From NCBI RefSeq assembly GCF_015645445.1, contig NZ_JADOGI010000002.1, forward strand, positions 1 to 64,000: a stretch of 64,000 bases of DNA, written 5' to 3'. This DNA is from Nonomuraea cypriaca (GTDB taxonomy: Bacteria; Actinomycetota; Actinomycetes; Streptosporangiales; Streptosporangiaceae). The notes under the pieces were generated by a model. That model ran no database searches. It saw only the letters and a list, made by a program, of their open reading frames with translations, and was not told where the DNA came from. Both the position numbers and the translations under genes were made by a program. This document shows positions 15,508-24,165 of the stretch, one piece after another (the stretch's first letter is position 1; each line of letters begins with the position of its first letter).

Positions 15508-16449
15508 TCAAGGCCGCTGCTCGTCCCAGGGCCAGTGGGGTGCGGGCAGGGTCGCGAGGGTCTGGCGGACGGCCTCCACCGCCGGTGACACCACCGCGTT
15601 CGCGCGCCACCACACCGCCACGACCCGCTCGCAGTACGGCTCGGCGACAGGCACCAGGGTGACTCCGTCGGTGTTGGCCGTGGTCATGGCCAGGCAGTTC
15701 GTGATGCCGGTGCCCATGCCGTGGCGTACCAGGGAGATGAGGGTCTGCGGCTGGTTGGTACGGGACACGATGACCGGGTTGAGGCCGGCCATGGCGAAGG
15801 CGAGGTTGGCCTCGTACTGGCGGCCGTGTCCCTCGCCGCTCTCGCCGATGGTCACCACCGGCAGTGAGGCGATCTGCGTGAGCCGCACGCTGCCGGCGTG
15901 CGCGAGCGGGTGGTTGTCGCGGAAGACGGCCACCAGCGGCTCGCGCCAGAGCACCTGGCTGACCACCTCGTCGGAGTTGATGAGCGGCTGGAGCGGCCGG
16001 ATCGCCAGGTCGACGCCGCCTTCGACGAGGTCGTCGCCCAGCGCCACGCTCGGCCCCTCGCGCAGGACGATCCGCACGTGCGGGTGCGTCACACGCAGTG
16101 CCCGCACGGCCAGCGGATAGAGGTAGGAGGCGGCGCTGGGGTAGGCGCCCAGCCGCACCTCGCCGCGTACGACGCCTCCGGTCAGCTCGGTGAGCATGCT
16201 GAGCCTGCGCAGGATCTCCTCGGCGTGCGGCAGCAGCGCGCGGCCCTCCGGCGTGAGCACCGTGGGGTGCAGGGAACGATCGAGCAGCCGCGCGCCGAGC
16301 AGGCGTTCCAGCTCGGCGACGTGGCTGCTGACCCGTGGCTGCGAGCGGTAGAGCGCCTTGGCCGCGGCCGAGAAGCCGCCGTGGTGGGCGACGGCCACGA
16401 AGCTGACGATCCAGTCGATCCGATAGTGGTGCACGTTTCGGATGTCCAT
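15508..16449 (-). CDS. LysR-family transcriptional regulator
   Basis: A 313-aa regulator. The N-terminal winged HTH reads FVAVAHHGGFSAAAKALYRSQPRVSSHVAELERLLGARLLDR; the effector domain includes VRLGAYPSAASYLYPLA and SRTNQPQTLISLVRHGMGTGIT. The same segments are nearly repeated in the LysR at 24385, so the two are close paralogs at opposite ends of one operon. It is the last gene of the minus-strand run, 75 bases after the cupin, so it may be co-transcribed and act as a feedback regulator. The ligand is presumably a sugar acid (inference). Confidence 0.88.
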   Translation of the reverse strand: MDIRNVHHYRIDWIVSFVAVAHHGGFSAAAKALYRSQPRVSSHVAELERLLGARLLDRSLHPTVLTPEGRALLPHAEEILRRLSMLTELTGGVVRGEVRLGAYPSAASYLYPLAVRALRVTHPHVRIVLREGPSVALGDDLVEGGVDLAIRPLQPLINSDEVVSQVLWREPLVAVFRDNHPLAHAGSVRLTQIASLPVVTIGESGEGHGRQYEANLAFAMAGLNPVIVSRTNQPQTLISLVRHGMGTGITNCLAMTTANTDGVTLVPVAEPYCERVVAVWWRANAVVSPAVEAVRQTLATLPAPHWPWDEQRP

Positions 16450-16523
16450 CAGCCCCGCTCCCTCGCCGCGGCACCGGAGCCTACCGCGAGGGACGAACGG
16501 CGCACACCCGTATTAGACGGACT

Positions 16524-17027
16524 TCAGCGGATGAACTGGTCGACGTAGTCGGGTCCGAGGCCGACCTTCTCGTAGTGCGCGCGGCACATGTCGATCTTGG
16601 TGAAGGTGTCCTCGTAGCCGATCTGCGTGCCGTTCTCGTCGACGTACGCCATCGCGCCGGTGATGTTGAAGAACGTGATCATCTCGGCACAGTCGTCCGG
16701 CACGGCCAGGGTGTGGATCTCGCCCGGCGGCTCGTAGACGAAATGGCCGGCCTCGGCCACCCACTCGTGCTCGTAGTAGTGCCATTTGCCCTTGATCACG
16801 TATCCGAAGACCGCGCCGGGATGGCGGTGCCTGGAGACGATGCCCGCGGCGGTGACCTTGAGCAGGTTGCACCACTGGCCGATGACCGTGTTGAACATCA
16901 GCGGCCTGAACCACACGTCAGGCGCCTGCGGCACCCACACGCGCTCGTCCTCGGGGACGGCCGCGACGGCGATCTCCGGCGGCACCACGGAGGAGATCGG
17001 GATCACGGGGCCCTGCGCTGCACTCAT
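16524..17027 (-). CDS. Cupin, 2,4'-dihydroxyacetophenone dioxygenase-like
   Basis: A 167-aa single-domain cupin. The metal motif is RHRHPGAVFGYVIKGKWHYYEHEW, with GEIHTLAV providing the last histidine. The N-terminal VWVPQAPDVWFRPLMFNT and the C-terminal DMCRAHYEKVGLG resemble the 2,4'-dihydroxyacetophenone dioxygenase family, which cleaves C-C bonds with Fe(II). In a sugar-acid operon it may instead be an isomerase or a dioxygenase of a keto-acid; the annotation is family level only. AAGGAG lies six bases before the ATG at 17027. The SDR stop is 40 bases upstream. Confidence 0.8.
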   Translation of the reverse strand: MSAAQGPVIPISSVVPPEIAVAAVPEDERVWVPQAPDVWFRPLMFNTVIGQWCNLLKVTAAGIVSRHRHPGAVFGYVIKGKWHYYEHEWVAEAGHFVYEPPGEIHTLAVPDDCAEMITFFNITGAMAYVDENGTQIGYEDTFTKIDMCRAHYEKVGLGPDYVDQFIR

Positions 17028-17067
17028 GAGCTGCTCCTTGTGTCTGTCTGGACTCGTAGGTCGGTCG

Positions 17068-17940
17068 TCATGCGGCGAGGTAGCCGCCGTCCACCGGGAG
17101 GACCACGCCCGTGATGAACCGGGCGTCGGGGCCGCACAGGAACGCGACCGCCCCCGCCACGTCCCCGGGCTCGCCCCAGCGGCCCATCGGTGTGCGTTCG
17201 ACGATCCGCCTGGCCGCCGCGCCGTCCTCGTGCAGGGCGGCCGTCAGCGCGGTACGGATCCAGCCGGGGGCCACCGCGTTGACCCGGATGCCCTCCGCCG
17301 CCCACGCCACCGCCAGCGCCTTGGTGAGCTGCATGACCCCGCCCTTGCTCGCCGTGTACGCGGGCGACTTGGGGCCGCCGAAGAAGCTGAGCATCGACGC
17401 GACGTTCACCACGCATCCCCGGGAGCGGCGCAGCAGGTCGTGGGCCGCGACGCAGGCCCGCATGGTGCCGGTCAGATTGACGTCGATCACGCGGGCGAAC
17501 ACCTCCGGGTCGTACTCCGCGTTCCTGGCGATCACCCCGGCGGCGTTCACCAGCACGTCCAGCTTGCCGAGCCCGCCCAGGAACCCCTCCAGCGCGCCGG
17601 GCTCCGTCAGATCCAGCTCAACCGCCCGCACAGCGCCGGGCAGCGGCCGGCCGCTCTGCGGCCCTTCCGCTGGGCTGTGCGGGCCGTTCTGCGGTCCGGC
17701 CGCTGGGCTGGGCAGGGGCTGTCCGGCCTGTGGTCTGGTCGCCGGGCTGTGCGGGGGCTGTCCGGCGGCCGGGCCTGGCGGGGGGTGCGCGGCCGGGTCG
17801 GCGCCGAGTCCGGCGGCGATCACCTCGGCTCCCGACGCGGCGAAGCGTTCGGCCACGGCCGCACCGATGCCGCTGGTGCCGCCGATGACGACCACGGTGC
17901 GGCCGTCCTCGGCGCCGCCCGGACCCTGTGCTTCGTTCAC
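17068..17940 (-). CDS. SDR-family oxidoreductase with Pro/Gly/Gln-rich insert
   Basis: A 290-aa NAD(P)-dependent dehydrogenase. GTG 17940 is preferred because GGGGAGGA lies eight bases upstream; ATG 17970 is the alternative. The motifs are intact: GGTSGIG (20-26), NAAG (132-135), the ASMLS catalytic-serine segment (~182), Y195-x3-K199 and the family's closing LPVDGGYLAA. Between beta-2 and beta-3 (residues ~47-102) lies a repetitive insert rich in Pro, Gly and Gln that normal SDRs of ~250 aa lack. In this operon a 2-keto-3-deoxy or mannonate/uronate oxidoreductase role is likely, but the substrate cannot be read. Confidence 0.87.
   Translation of the reverse strand: MNEAQGPGGAEDGRTVVVIGGTSGIGAAVAERFAASGAEVIAAGLGADPAAHPPPGPAAGQPPHSPATRPQAGQPLPSPAAGPQNGPHSPAEGPQSGRPLPGAVRAVELDLTEPGALEGFLGGLGKLDVLVNAAGVIARNAEYDPEVFARVIDVNLTGTMRACVAAHDLLRRSRGCVVNVASMLSFFGGPKSPAYTASKGGVMQLTKALAVAWAAEGIRVNAVAPGWIRTALTAALHEDGAAARRIVERTPMGRWGEPGDVAGAVAFLCGPDARFITGVVLPVDGGYLAA
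17635..17802. repeat. In-frame minisatellite inside the SDR gene
   Basis: About four imperfect units of 33-39 bp encode the Pro/Gly/Gln-rich insert (for example PAAGPQNGPHS and PAEGPQSGRPL). They keep the reading frame and sit in a surface loop of the Rossmann fold, where expansion is tolerated. Confidence 0.75.
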
Positions 17941-18038
17941 TCTGATCCTCCCCGCTGAGGGTGCCGACATCTGCGATTCAACCCCCGGCCGGGCTCTCCG
18001 CCATCGATCATGCGGGACGGGGATGAGGGCCATTCGAA

Positions 18039-19847
18039 TCAACGCCCGCCCCCACCCCCATGCCCGTCCGCGTCCCTGTGCCCGTGCCCGTCCCTGTGCC
18101 CGTGCCCGTCTCCGTGCCCGTTCCAGTGACCGTGGCCGTGGCCGCGGCGGCGCCAGCTCACGGCGTCCGGATCGCGGGGCGTGCGGTCGGCGGCCAGGGT
18201 CTCGGCGGTCAGCAGCAGCCGGGCCACCGACGCGGCGTTCCGCAGTGCCGTGCGCGGCACCCGTACGGGATCGAGCACGCCGTCCGCGACCAGATCGCCG
18301 TAGCGGCCCGTGACCGCGTTCCAGCCGTGCCAGTCCGGCAACCGCGCGACCTCCGCAGCGACCACCGACCCGTCCGCGCCCGCGTTCCTCGCAATCCACC
18401 GCAGCGGAGCAGCGAGCGCGTCCCGCACAGCGACCACCCCGGCCCGCTCGTCGGCGTCGCGCACGGCGGCTGCCCCGGCTTGCTCGTGGGGGTCGCGGGT
18501 CGGTGGGCCGTTCGTCGCAGCGGTCGTGGGTGGGCATGGGGCTGTGAGTGGTGGTGTGTCAGGGCCTTGATGGGTGTCGAGCAGGGCGTCGAGGGCGGGG
18601 GTCGCGTGGGCGAGGGCGGCGCCGGCGCCGGGGAGGACGCCTTCCTCCAGGGCGGCCCGGGTGGAGGCCACCGCGTCCGACACCCGCCGGACGCGCTCGC
18701 GCCGCTCCACGTCAGTGGCGCCCCCCACCCGCACGACGCACACCCCACCGGCCAGCTTCGCCAGCCGCTCCCGCAGCACCTCGCGGTCGAAGTCCGATCC
18801 GGCCCGCCCCAGCTCGCGCCGCAGCCGGGCGACTCGCGCCGACACGGCCCCGGCCGTACCCGCACCTCCGATCACCGTCGTCGAGTCCTTGGTGACGACC
18901 ACCCGGGCAGCACGCCCCAGCATCTCCAGCCCGGCGCACTCCAGCGCGGAACCCTTCTCGGCCGTCACCACCTCCCCGCCGGTGAGCGCCGCCAGGTCGC
19001 CCAGCCGGGCGTGACGGCGCTCGCCCAGCGCGGGCGCCCGCACCGCCACCGACGGCAGCGTGCCGCGCAGCTTGTTCATGACGAGCGCGGACAACGCCTC
19101 GCCCGCGATCTCGCCGGACACCACGAGCAGCGGCCGCCCGGTCGCCGCCACCCGATCCATGAGCGGGAGCAGCCGGCCAAGCGCGGTGATGTTCCCGTGG
19201 TGCAGCAGGAGGTAGGCATCCTCCAGCACAGCCTCCATCCGCTCCGGGTGCGTGACCATGAACGGGCTCAGGAACCCATGGTCGAAACGCGACCCGTCGG
19301 CGAAGCGCGGCTCGGTCTCCAGCCCCGGGCCCTCCTCGACCGAGATCGACCCGTCGGCCCCCACCTTGGCGAAGGCGCCGGCGATCAGCGACCCCAGCTC
19401 GGCGTCCCGCGCCGCGCTCCCCGCCACCGCCGCGGTCTCGCGCTCGCCGCCGACCGGCCGCGCCGCCCGTTCCAGCCAAGCGACGGCCGCGTCGACCGCC
19501 AGGGAGATGCCCCGGCAGACCGCCACCGGCGAGGCGCCGGCGGCGATCGCCCGCGCACCACCGGCGGCGATGGCCTGCGCGAGCACGATCGCCGTGGTCG
19601 TCCCGTCGCCCGCGTCCCGCCGCGTGGCCCTCGCCGCCTCGCGGACGAGCGAGACCCCCATGTTCTCGTACGGGTCCGCGAGCTCCACGGCCTTGGCCAC
19701 GGACGCTCCGTCATGGGTGACCACCGGGCCGTCGAGGACCACCGCCCGGCCTCGCGGGCCGAGTGTCACCCGGGCCGCCGCGGCAACCGTGTCCACTCCG
19801 CGCAGCAGGGCGCGGCGCGCGGCCGGGCCAAGCAGCAGTTCAGTCAT
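18039..19847 (-). CDS. Divergent GroEL-like chaperonin with insert and His-rich tail
   Basis: A 602-aa group I chaperonin. The nucleotide site is present: VTLGPRGR near residue 28-34, GDGTTTA (80-86), and D391 at the place of the GroEL ATPase aspartate (VSDAVASTRAALEEG). The C-terminal DPVRVPRTALRNAASVARLLLTAE is also conserved. Two oddities stand out. Residues ~425-467 are an insert rich in Thr/Pro with a doubled EQAGAAAVRDA/ERAGVVAVRDA unit. The tail (~569-602) is His/Gly-rich, as in actinobacterial GroEL1 paralogs. It overlaps the upstream dehydratase by 8 bp, so it is part of a catabolic operon rather than a groES-groEL unit. A dedicated role in folding one operon enzyme is inferred, as for MimG-type chaperonins of monooxygenase clusters. 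Confidence 0.88.
   Translation of the reverse strand: MTELLLGPAARRALLRGVDTVAAAARVTLGPRGRAVVLDGPVVTHDGASVAKAVELADPYENMGVSLVREAARATRRDAGDGTTTAIVLAQAIAAGGARAIAAGASPVAVCRGISLAVDAAVAWLERAARPVGGERETAAVAGSAARDAELGSLIAGAFAKVGADGSISVEEGPGLETEPRFADGSRFDHGFLSPFMVTHPERMEAVLEDAYLLLHHGNITALGRLLPLMDRVAATGRPLLVVSGEIAGEALSALVMNKLRGTLPSVAVRAPALGERRHARLGDLAALTGGEVVTAEKGSALECAGLEMLGRAARVVVTKDSTTVIGGAGTAGAVSARVARLRRELGRAGSDFDREVLRERLAKLAGGVCVVRVGGATDVERRERVRRVSDAVASTRAALEEGVLPGAGAALAHATPALDALLDTHQGPDTPPLTAPCPPTTAATNGPPTRDPHEQAGAAAVRDADERAGVVAVRDALAAPLRWIARNAGADGSVVAAEVARLPDWHGWNAVTGRYGDLVADGVLDPVRVPRTALRNAASVARLLLTAETLAADRTPRDPDAVSWRRRGHGHGHWNGHGDGHGHRDGHGHRDADGHGGGGGR
18063..18130. repeat. 18-bp repeats encoding the His/Gly-rich chaperonin tail
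   Basis: The unit gtccctgtgcccgtgccc and close variants repeat in frame, giving GHGHRD-type hexapeptides on the minus strand. Codon-level similarity shows recent expansion rather than convergent composition. Confidence 0.7.
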
Positions 19848-21111
19848 CCTCGAACGTCCCGCGCTCCATGATCAGCGCGGCCTGCATCATGGCGCGGGCG
19901 TACCCGGTGTCGTACAGCTCGCCGCCGTGCCCGCCGCCGCCGACGTCCTCGTACTGGTTGCCCGAGGTCGAGCCGTTCTCCCTGTCGAAGTCCAGCGCGC
20001 GCGGGTGCTCGGCCAGGATGCCCAGGTGGTAGCCCTGACGGACCAGTTCGCGCATGAAGGCGAACATGTCGGTCTGGCCGTTGTCGGGGAACACCTCGGC
20101 GTACTTCACCCGCGGCTCGTCCACCCGCACGTTGCGGTAGTGGATGTGGTTGACCCGGTCCTTGCCGCCCATCCAGCGCAGGAACGTCACCGCGTCGAAA
20201 CCGACCTCGGCGGTCACCCCGGCGTGCACCGTCATGCCGTTCGACGGGCTGTCGACGGTCTCGACCATGCGCTTCCAGTCGGCCACGGACCCCATGATCT
20301 GCGGGTTGCCTCGGCTGATCTCGGCGGGCGGGTCGTTGGGGTGTACCGCCATGCGCACCCCGGCCTCCTCCGCGACCGGGATCACCTCGCGCAGGAAGTG
20401 CTCGTAGTGCTCCCAGAGCTGCTCGCGGGTGAAGGCCGGCACGCCCTCGGGCCGCGGCAGGTCCCTGACCTTGCCGCCGTCCACCTCGCGGTCCAGGTCG
20501 AAGGCCGTGTAGCCGGCGCCGGGCCGCGCGCCGGTGTCGAGCTCCTCGTAGTAGCCCTCCATCAGGCGGTGGACGTACCAGTTGTACTCGACGACCGGGA
20601 TGCCCGCCTGCCCGGCGGCCTTCAGCGACTGCTTGATGTCCTCGATGGCCTGGTCCCGGCCGTCCTGCCCGCGCACGACCGCGTCGGGTGCGCTGATGAG
20701 GTACGCGGTGACGTGCAGCCCGTACCCCTCCAGCCGTTCCCTGTCGGCCTTCAGCTCCTCGGCCTGCCACGGCACGTCGGGCACGTCGGTGACCAGGGCG
20801 CCGTTCACCCCGGCCTGACGCCACCGGCGCACGGTCGCCTCGTCGGGGTCGCGCGAGAACCACTGGCACAGCTTGGGCGTGTCCCGGCCCTCCTGCACCT
20901 GCTCGGGCCACTTGAGCTTGGGGAACGGCCGGTCCCCGCCGCGGTCGGCGGCGGCGGGCCCAGTGGTGGGCCCAGTGGTGGGCCCAGTGGTGGGCCCAGT
21001 GGTGGGCCCAGTGGTGGGCAGGGCGGCGCCCGCCAGCCCGGCCGCAGAGAGGGCGGCCACGGAGGAGGAGCGCCTGAGGAAGGTACGGCGGGAACTCTGG
21101 TTCTCCGTCAC
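19840..21111 (-). CDS. Tat-exported mannonate dehydratase-like protein
   Basis: A 423-aa protein from GTG 21111, which overlaps the kinase stop as GTGA. Residues 7-30 form a Tat signal (SSRRTFLRRSSSVAALSAAGLAG), followed by five TTGP repeats (33-52). The remainder is a UxuA-like TIM barrel: VNGALVTDVPDVPW, EYNWYVHRLM, VRMAVHPNDPP, and VNHIHYRNVR for metal and substrate binding. UxuA usually has HPDDPP and a cysteine after the NG(I/L)T segment; here the sequences are HPNDPP and NGMTVHAG, so activity may have changed. Mannonate dehydratase makes 2-keto-3-deoxygluconate, which fits the KDG kinase next door, but export of this step is unexpected. An exported isomerase or epimerase of the same barrel is the alternative. 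Confidence 0.8.
   Translation of the reverse strand: MTENQSSRRTFLRRSSSVAALSAAGLAGAALPTTGPTTGPTTGPTTGPTTGPAAADRGGDRPFPKLKWPEQVQEGRDTPKLCQWFSRDPDEATVRRWRQAGVNGALVTDVPDVPWQAEELKADRERLEGYGLHVTAYLISAPDAVVRGQDGRDQAIEDIKQSLKAAGQAGIPVVEYNWYVHRLMEGYYEELDTGARPGAGYTAFDLDREVDGGKVRDLPRPEGVPAFTREQLWEHYEHFLREVIPVAEEAGVRMAVHPNDPPAEISRGNPQIMGSVADWKRMVETVDSPSNGMTVHAGVTAEVGFDAVTFLRWMGGKDRVNHIHYRNVRVDEPRVKYAEVFPDNGQTDMFAFMRELVRQGYHLGILAEHPRALDFDRENGSTSGNQYEDVGGGGHGGELYDTGYARAMMQAALIMERGTFEDD
20956..21015. repeat. 12-bp tandem repeat, five copies (TTGP)
   Basis: Five nearly identical copies of gtgggcccagtg encode the TTGP repeats just after the Tat signal of the dehydratase-like protein. The near identity suggests recent copy-number change; the product is a flexible linker. 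Confidence 0.9.
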
Positions 21112-22046
21112 GTGGGTGACCTTTCTGCCAGGACGGTGTCACGATGCGGAATGGGGCCCACAGCGCCGGGCCCGGTGGTGGTGAGGGCGGCGGCGACCAC
21201 CGCGTACCCGGTCGCCTCGACGGGGGAGTCCCCGTCCAGGAGCCGGGCGGCGAAGGCTCCGTCGAAGGTGTCGCCCGCGCCGGTGGCGTCCACCGCCGTC
21301 ACCGGGTGCGCGGGCACGTGCGTGACCCGGTCGCCGGTGCCGAGCAGCACGCCGTCCGCGCCCATCTTCAGCGCGACGATCGACGGCCCCCGCCTGGCGA
21401 ACGCGGCCAGCACCTCGCGCGGCTCCTCCAGGCCGGTGAGCAGGCGGCCTTCCTCCAGGTTGGGCAGGACGACGTCGGCCAGCTCGGCGGTGCGCAGCAC
21501 CACCGCGCGGGCCCGCTCCAGCGGCCACAGGGCGGGCCGGTAGTTGGGGTCGTAGGAGACGAGGGTGCCCGACCGTCCGGCCACGTCGATGGCGTGGAAC
21601 GCGGCGTCGCAGGCCGACGCGCTGATCGCCTGCGTGATGCCGCTGAGGTGCAGGATCCGGGCTTCGGCCACGGCCTGCCCGGGCACGTCAGCGGGCGACA
21701 GGCGGCTGGCGGGCGATCCGGCGCGGCGGTAGGTGAAGGCGTGCCTGCCCTCGCCGTGCCGGGTGACGAAGTAGATGCCGGTGGCGCCGCCCGGCTCGCA
21801 GGTGACGTGCCGGACGTCGACGCCCTCGCTCTTCCACAGCCGCAGCAGGGCGTGGCCGAAGGCGTCGTCGCCGACGCGGGTGAGGTATCCGGCGGCGGCG
21901 CCGGACCGGCCGGCGGCGATCACCATGTTGGAGGTGTCGCCGCCGAAGCCGAGGTGGAAGGCGGCGGCGTCATCGAGCGAACCCTCGGCCGCGGCGTTGA
22001 ACTCCAGCAACGGCTCGCCGAGGGCCAGGATCTGCGGGTGCGGCAT
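21108..22046 (-). CDS. kdgK: PfkB-family sugar kinase, probable 2-keto-3-deoxygluconate kinase
   Basis: A 312-aa ribokinase-fold kinase. Near the N-terminus, FGGDTSNMVIAAGR matches the KdgK-type substrate loop, and VDATGAGDTFDGAF near the C-terminus holds the catalytic aspartate and anion hole. It would phosphorylate 2-keto-3-deoxygluconate to KDPG for Entner-Doudoroff aldol cleavage. It lies between an RraA-like gene and the mannonate-dehydratase-like gene, which supports the KDG substrate over other PfkB sugars. The gap to the RraA stop is four bases. Confidence 0.82.
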   Translation of the reverse strand: MPHPQILALGEPLLEFNAAAEGSLDDAAAFHLGFGGDTSNMVIAAGRSGAAAGYLTRVGDDAFGHALLRLWKSEGVDVRHVTCEPGGATGIYFVTRHGEGRHAFTYRRAGSPASRLSPADVPGQAVAEARILHLSGITQAISASACDAAFHAIDVAGRSGTLVSYDPNYRPALWPLERARAVVLRTAELADVVLPNLEEGRLLTGLEEPREVLAAFARRGPSIVALKMGADGVLLGTGDRVTHVPAHPVTAVDATGAGDTFDGAFAARLLDGDSPVEATGYAVVAAALTTTGPGAVGPIPHRDTVLAERSPT

Positions 22047-22050
22047 CGGC

Positions 22051-22707
22051 TCAGATCCGGTTGTACTTGGCGAGCCCGTCGCGCAGCGAGCCCGAGGCGA
22101 TGATGAGCCGCGTCTGCTCCTTCTCCCGCTCCTCGATCTCCAGCGCGGTCCGCAGCACGTCCTCGACCAGCGCCCGCGGGATGACGACCACGCCGTCGCG
22201 GTCGGCCACGACCAGGTCGCCCGGGTGCACGGTCACCTCGCCCAGCACGACGGGCTGGTTGAGCGAGACCGTGCGGTAGCGGCCCAGGGTGGTGGCGGGC
22301 ACGCTGGAGCGGGCGTACACGGGGAAGCCAGGGTAGTCGCGCTGGATCTCGGTGACGTCGCGTACGCCGCCGTCGAGCACGCAGCCCGCGATCCCGCGGG
22401 CGACCGCGCCCGCCGTCATCAGCCCGCCCCACACGGCCACGTCGGCGCCGCCCGCGTCGATGCACACGACGCTGCCCGCGGGGGACTCGTCGATGGCGGC
22501 GAGCGCGTGCGCCGGCGGCTGCGACTCCGACGTCGGCACCTCCCGCACGGTCACCGCGGGCCCCACCAGCGTGCGGGCGCCCGGCGTGACCTGCCCGACC
22601 GCGCCGGAGAGGTAGCCGCGGACGCCGTGCTGCTCGACGGCGTCGGCGACCGACGCGGTGGCGATGGAACGGAACGCCTCCAGGACGTCCTCGGAGTATG
22701 GGGGCAT
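22051..22707 (-). CDS. RraA-like / HMG-aldolase family protein
   Basis: A 218-aa protein of the RraA/4-hydroxy-4-methyl-2-oxoglutarate aldolase fold. The signature glycine-rich loop is WGGLMTAGAVARGIAG, followed by VLDGGVRDVTEI with the conserved R-D pair that binds metal and pyruvate. Members cleave 2-keto acids or bind RNase E. Without RNase E partner signals and in a sugar-acid operon, a class II pyruvate aldolase or decarboxylase for a keto-acid is more likely. It may act after the kinase or replace KDPG aldolase, which is not found here. Confidence 0.8.
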   Translation of the reverse strand: MPPYSEDVLEAFRSIATASVADAVEQHGVRGYLSGAVGQVTPGARTLVGPAVTVREVPTSESQPPAHALAAIDESPAGSVVCIDAGGADVAVWGGLMTAGAVARGIAGCVLDGGVRDVTEIQRDYPGFPVYARSSVPATTLGRYRTVSLNQPVVLGEVTVHPGDLVVADRDGVVVIPRALVEDVLRTALEIEEREKEQTRLIIASGSLRDGLAKYNRI

Positions 22708-22797
22708 GCGGAATGTCTCCTCGTCGTCGGGAGTCTGTCGGCCCCCGTCGGGGCCGTCGGGGGAGATGGAGGTTCGCGCCGCGCTTCGCGGCGTGCT

Positions 22798-24105
22798 TCA
22801 TGTCGTGGTGACGGTGTCGCTGCCGAGCGGGACGATCCTGCGGATGACCACGCCGTACACCAGCGCGCCGAGCAGCGACACACCGCCCGCGACGGCCAGC
22901 GGGACGATGTACGACCCGCCGAAGGAGTCCAGCAGGATGCCCACGACGAGCGGGCTGACGAACCCGGCCACGTTGGACGCGAATCCCTGGATGCCGGCCA
23001 GCGACCCGACGTTCGCCGTGGTGGGGGCGACGTCGACAGGCAGCGCCCACAGGCTGGAGGCGGCGAAGCAGAGCGCGCTCTGCGACAGGGCGAGCAGCGC
23101 CAGCGCCAGCCAGGCGTCCTCGACGAGCCCGGCGAACACGATCACCGAGGACAGGACCAGCCCGATGATCAGCGGGAACTTGCGGGCGTAGGTGACGCTG
23201 CGGCCCTGGCCGATCAGCCGCGCCTGCACCCAGCCGCCGAACCACTGCGCGGGCATCGCGAGCAGAGCCGGGATCATGCCGAAGAAGCCCAGCGTGAGCA
23301 GGTTGAAGCCGCGCGCGTCCACCAGGTACGACGGGAACCAGGTGATGAAGAAGTACAGCACGAACGACAGGCAGAAGAAGCCCAGCACCATGCCCCACAC
23401 CGTGCGGTAGCGGAACAACCGCGCCCACGGCATCGGCGGGACCGATTCGCCGGCCTCCTTGCCGCCGCCGTCGCGGATGTAGGCGCGCTCGCTGGGCGTG
23501 AGCTTGGCGTGCTCGTCGGGGTCGCGGTAGAACTTCAGCCAGATCGCGCAGTAGATCAGCCCGACCGCGCCGGCCGCGACGAACGACCCGCGCCAGCCGA
23601 GCAGCGCGACGATCGCGGTGGTGATCGGCAGCGCGAACGCCGTGCCCGCCCGGCCGCCGCTGTCGAAGATCGAGGCCGCGAGGCCTCGCTCGCGGGTGGG
23701 GAACCAGCGGGCGACGACGTGCGAGCTCGACGGGTACGCGGGCGACTCGACGGCCCCGAGCAGCAGCCGGATCAGCAGCAGCACCACGAACCCGGTCGCC
23801 GCGCCGACCAGCATGGTGGCGATGGACCAGGCGGCCAGCGCGAACGCCATCATCCTGCGTGGCCCGAACCGGTCGACCAGCCACCCCGCGCCGGGCATGA
23901 AAGCGGCGTACGTCCAGAAGAAGGCCCCGAGCAGCAGCCCGGTGGCCGTGTTGGACAGGTCGAGGTCCTCGGTCATGTACGGGAGCGCCACCCCGAGGTT
24001 GGCCCGGTCCAGGTAGTTGATCGTGATGGAGCCGAAGGCGAGCCAGATCATCGTCCATCTGACCCGTCCCGCGGGTGTCGTCTGAACAGCGGGGGATGCG
24101 GTCAT
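22798..24105 (-). CDS. MFS importer, anion:cation symporter (hexuronate/glucarate) type
   Basis: A 435-aa 12-TM transporter of the ACS family, expected to import a sugar acid with protons. Near TM1 it reads SITINYLDRANLGVALPYM, with WLVDRFGPRR after TM2 and the family's RLLLGAVESPAYPSSSHVVARWFPTRERGLA in TM4-5, which closely resembles ExuT/GudP-type carriers. The ATG at 24105 has GAGGAG seven bases upstream; the frame is open further but without a better start. It is the first gene of the minus-strand operon and divergent from the LysR at 24385. Confidence 0.88.
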   Translation of the reverse strand: MTASPAVQTTPAGRVRWTMIWLAFGSITINYLDRANLGVALPYMTEDLDLSNTATGLLLGAFFWTYAAFMPGAGWLVDRFGPRRMMAFALAAWSIATMLVGAATGFVVLLLIRLLLGAVESPAYPSSSHVVARWFPTRERGLAASIFDSGGRAGTAFALPITTAIVALLGWRGSFVAAGAVGLIYCAIWLKFYRDPDEHAKLTPSERAYIRDGGGKEAGESVPPMPWARLFRYRTVWGMVLGFFCLSFVLYFFITWFPSYLVDARGFNLLTLGFFGMIPALLAMPAQWFGGWVQARLIGQGRSVTYARKFPLIIGLVLSSVIVFAGLVEDAWLALALLALSQSALCFAASSLWALPVDVAPTTANVGSLAGIQGFASNVAGFVSPLVVGILLDSFGGSYIVPLAVAGGVSLLGALVYGVVIRRIVPLGSDTVTTT

Positions 24106-24165
24106 GCAGGCTCCTCGGGGGTGTTGCACCGTCCACGAGCACACCGGAGCGGACGGCAAGGGGGA

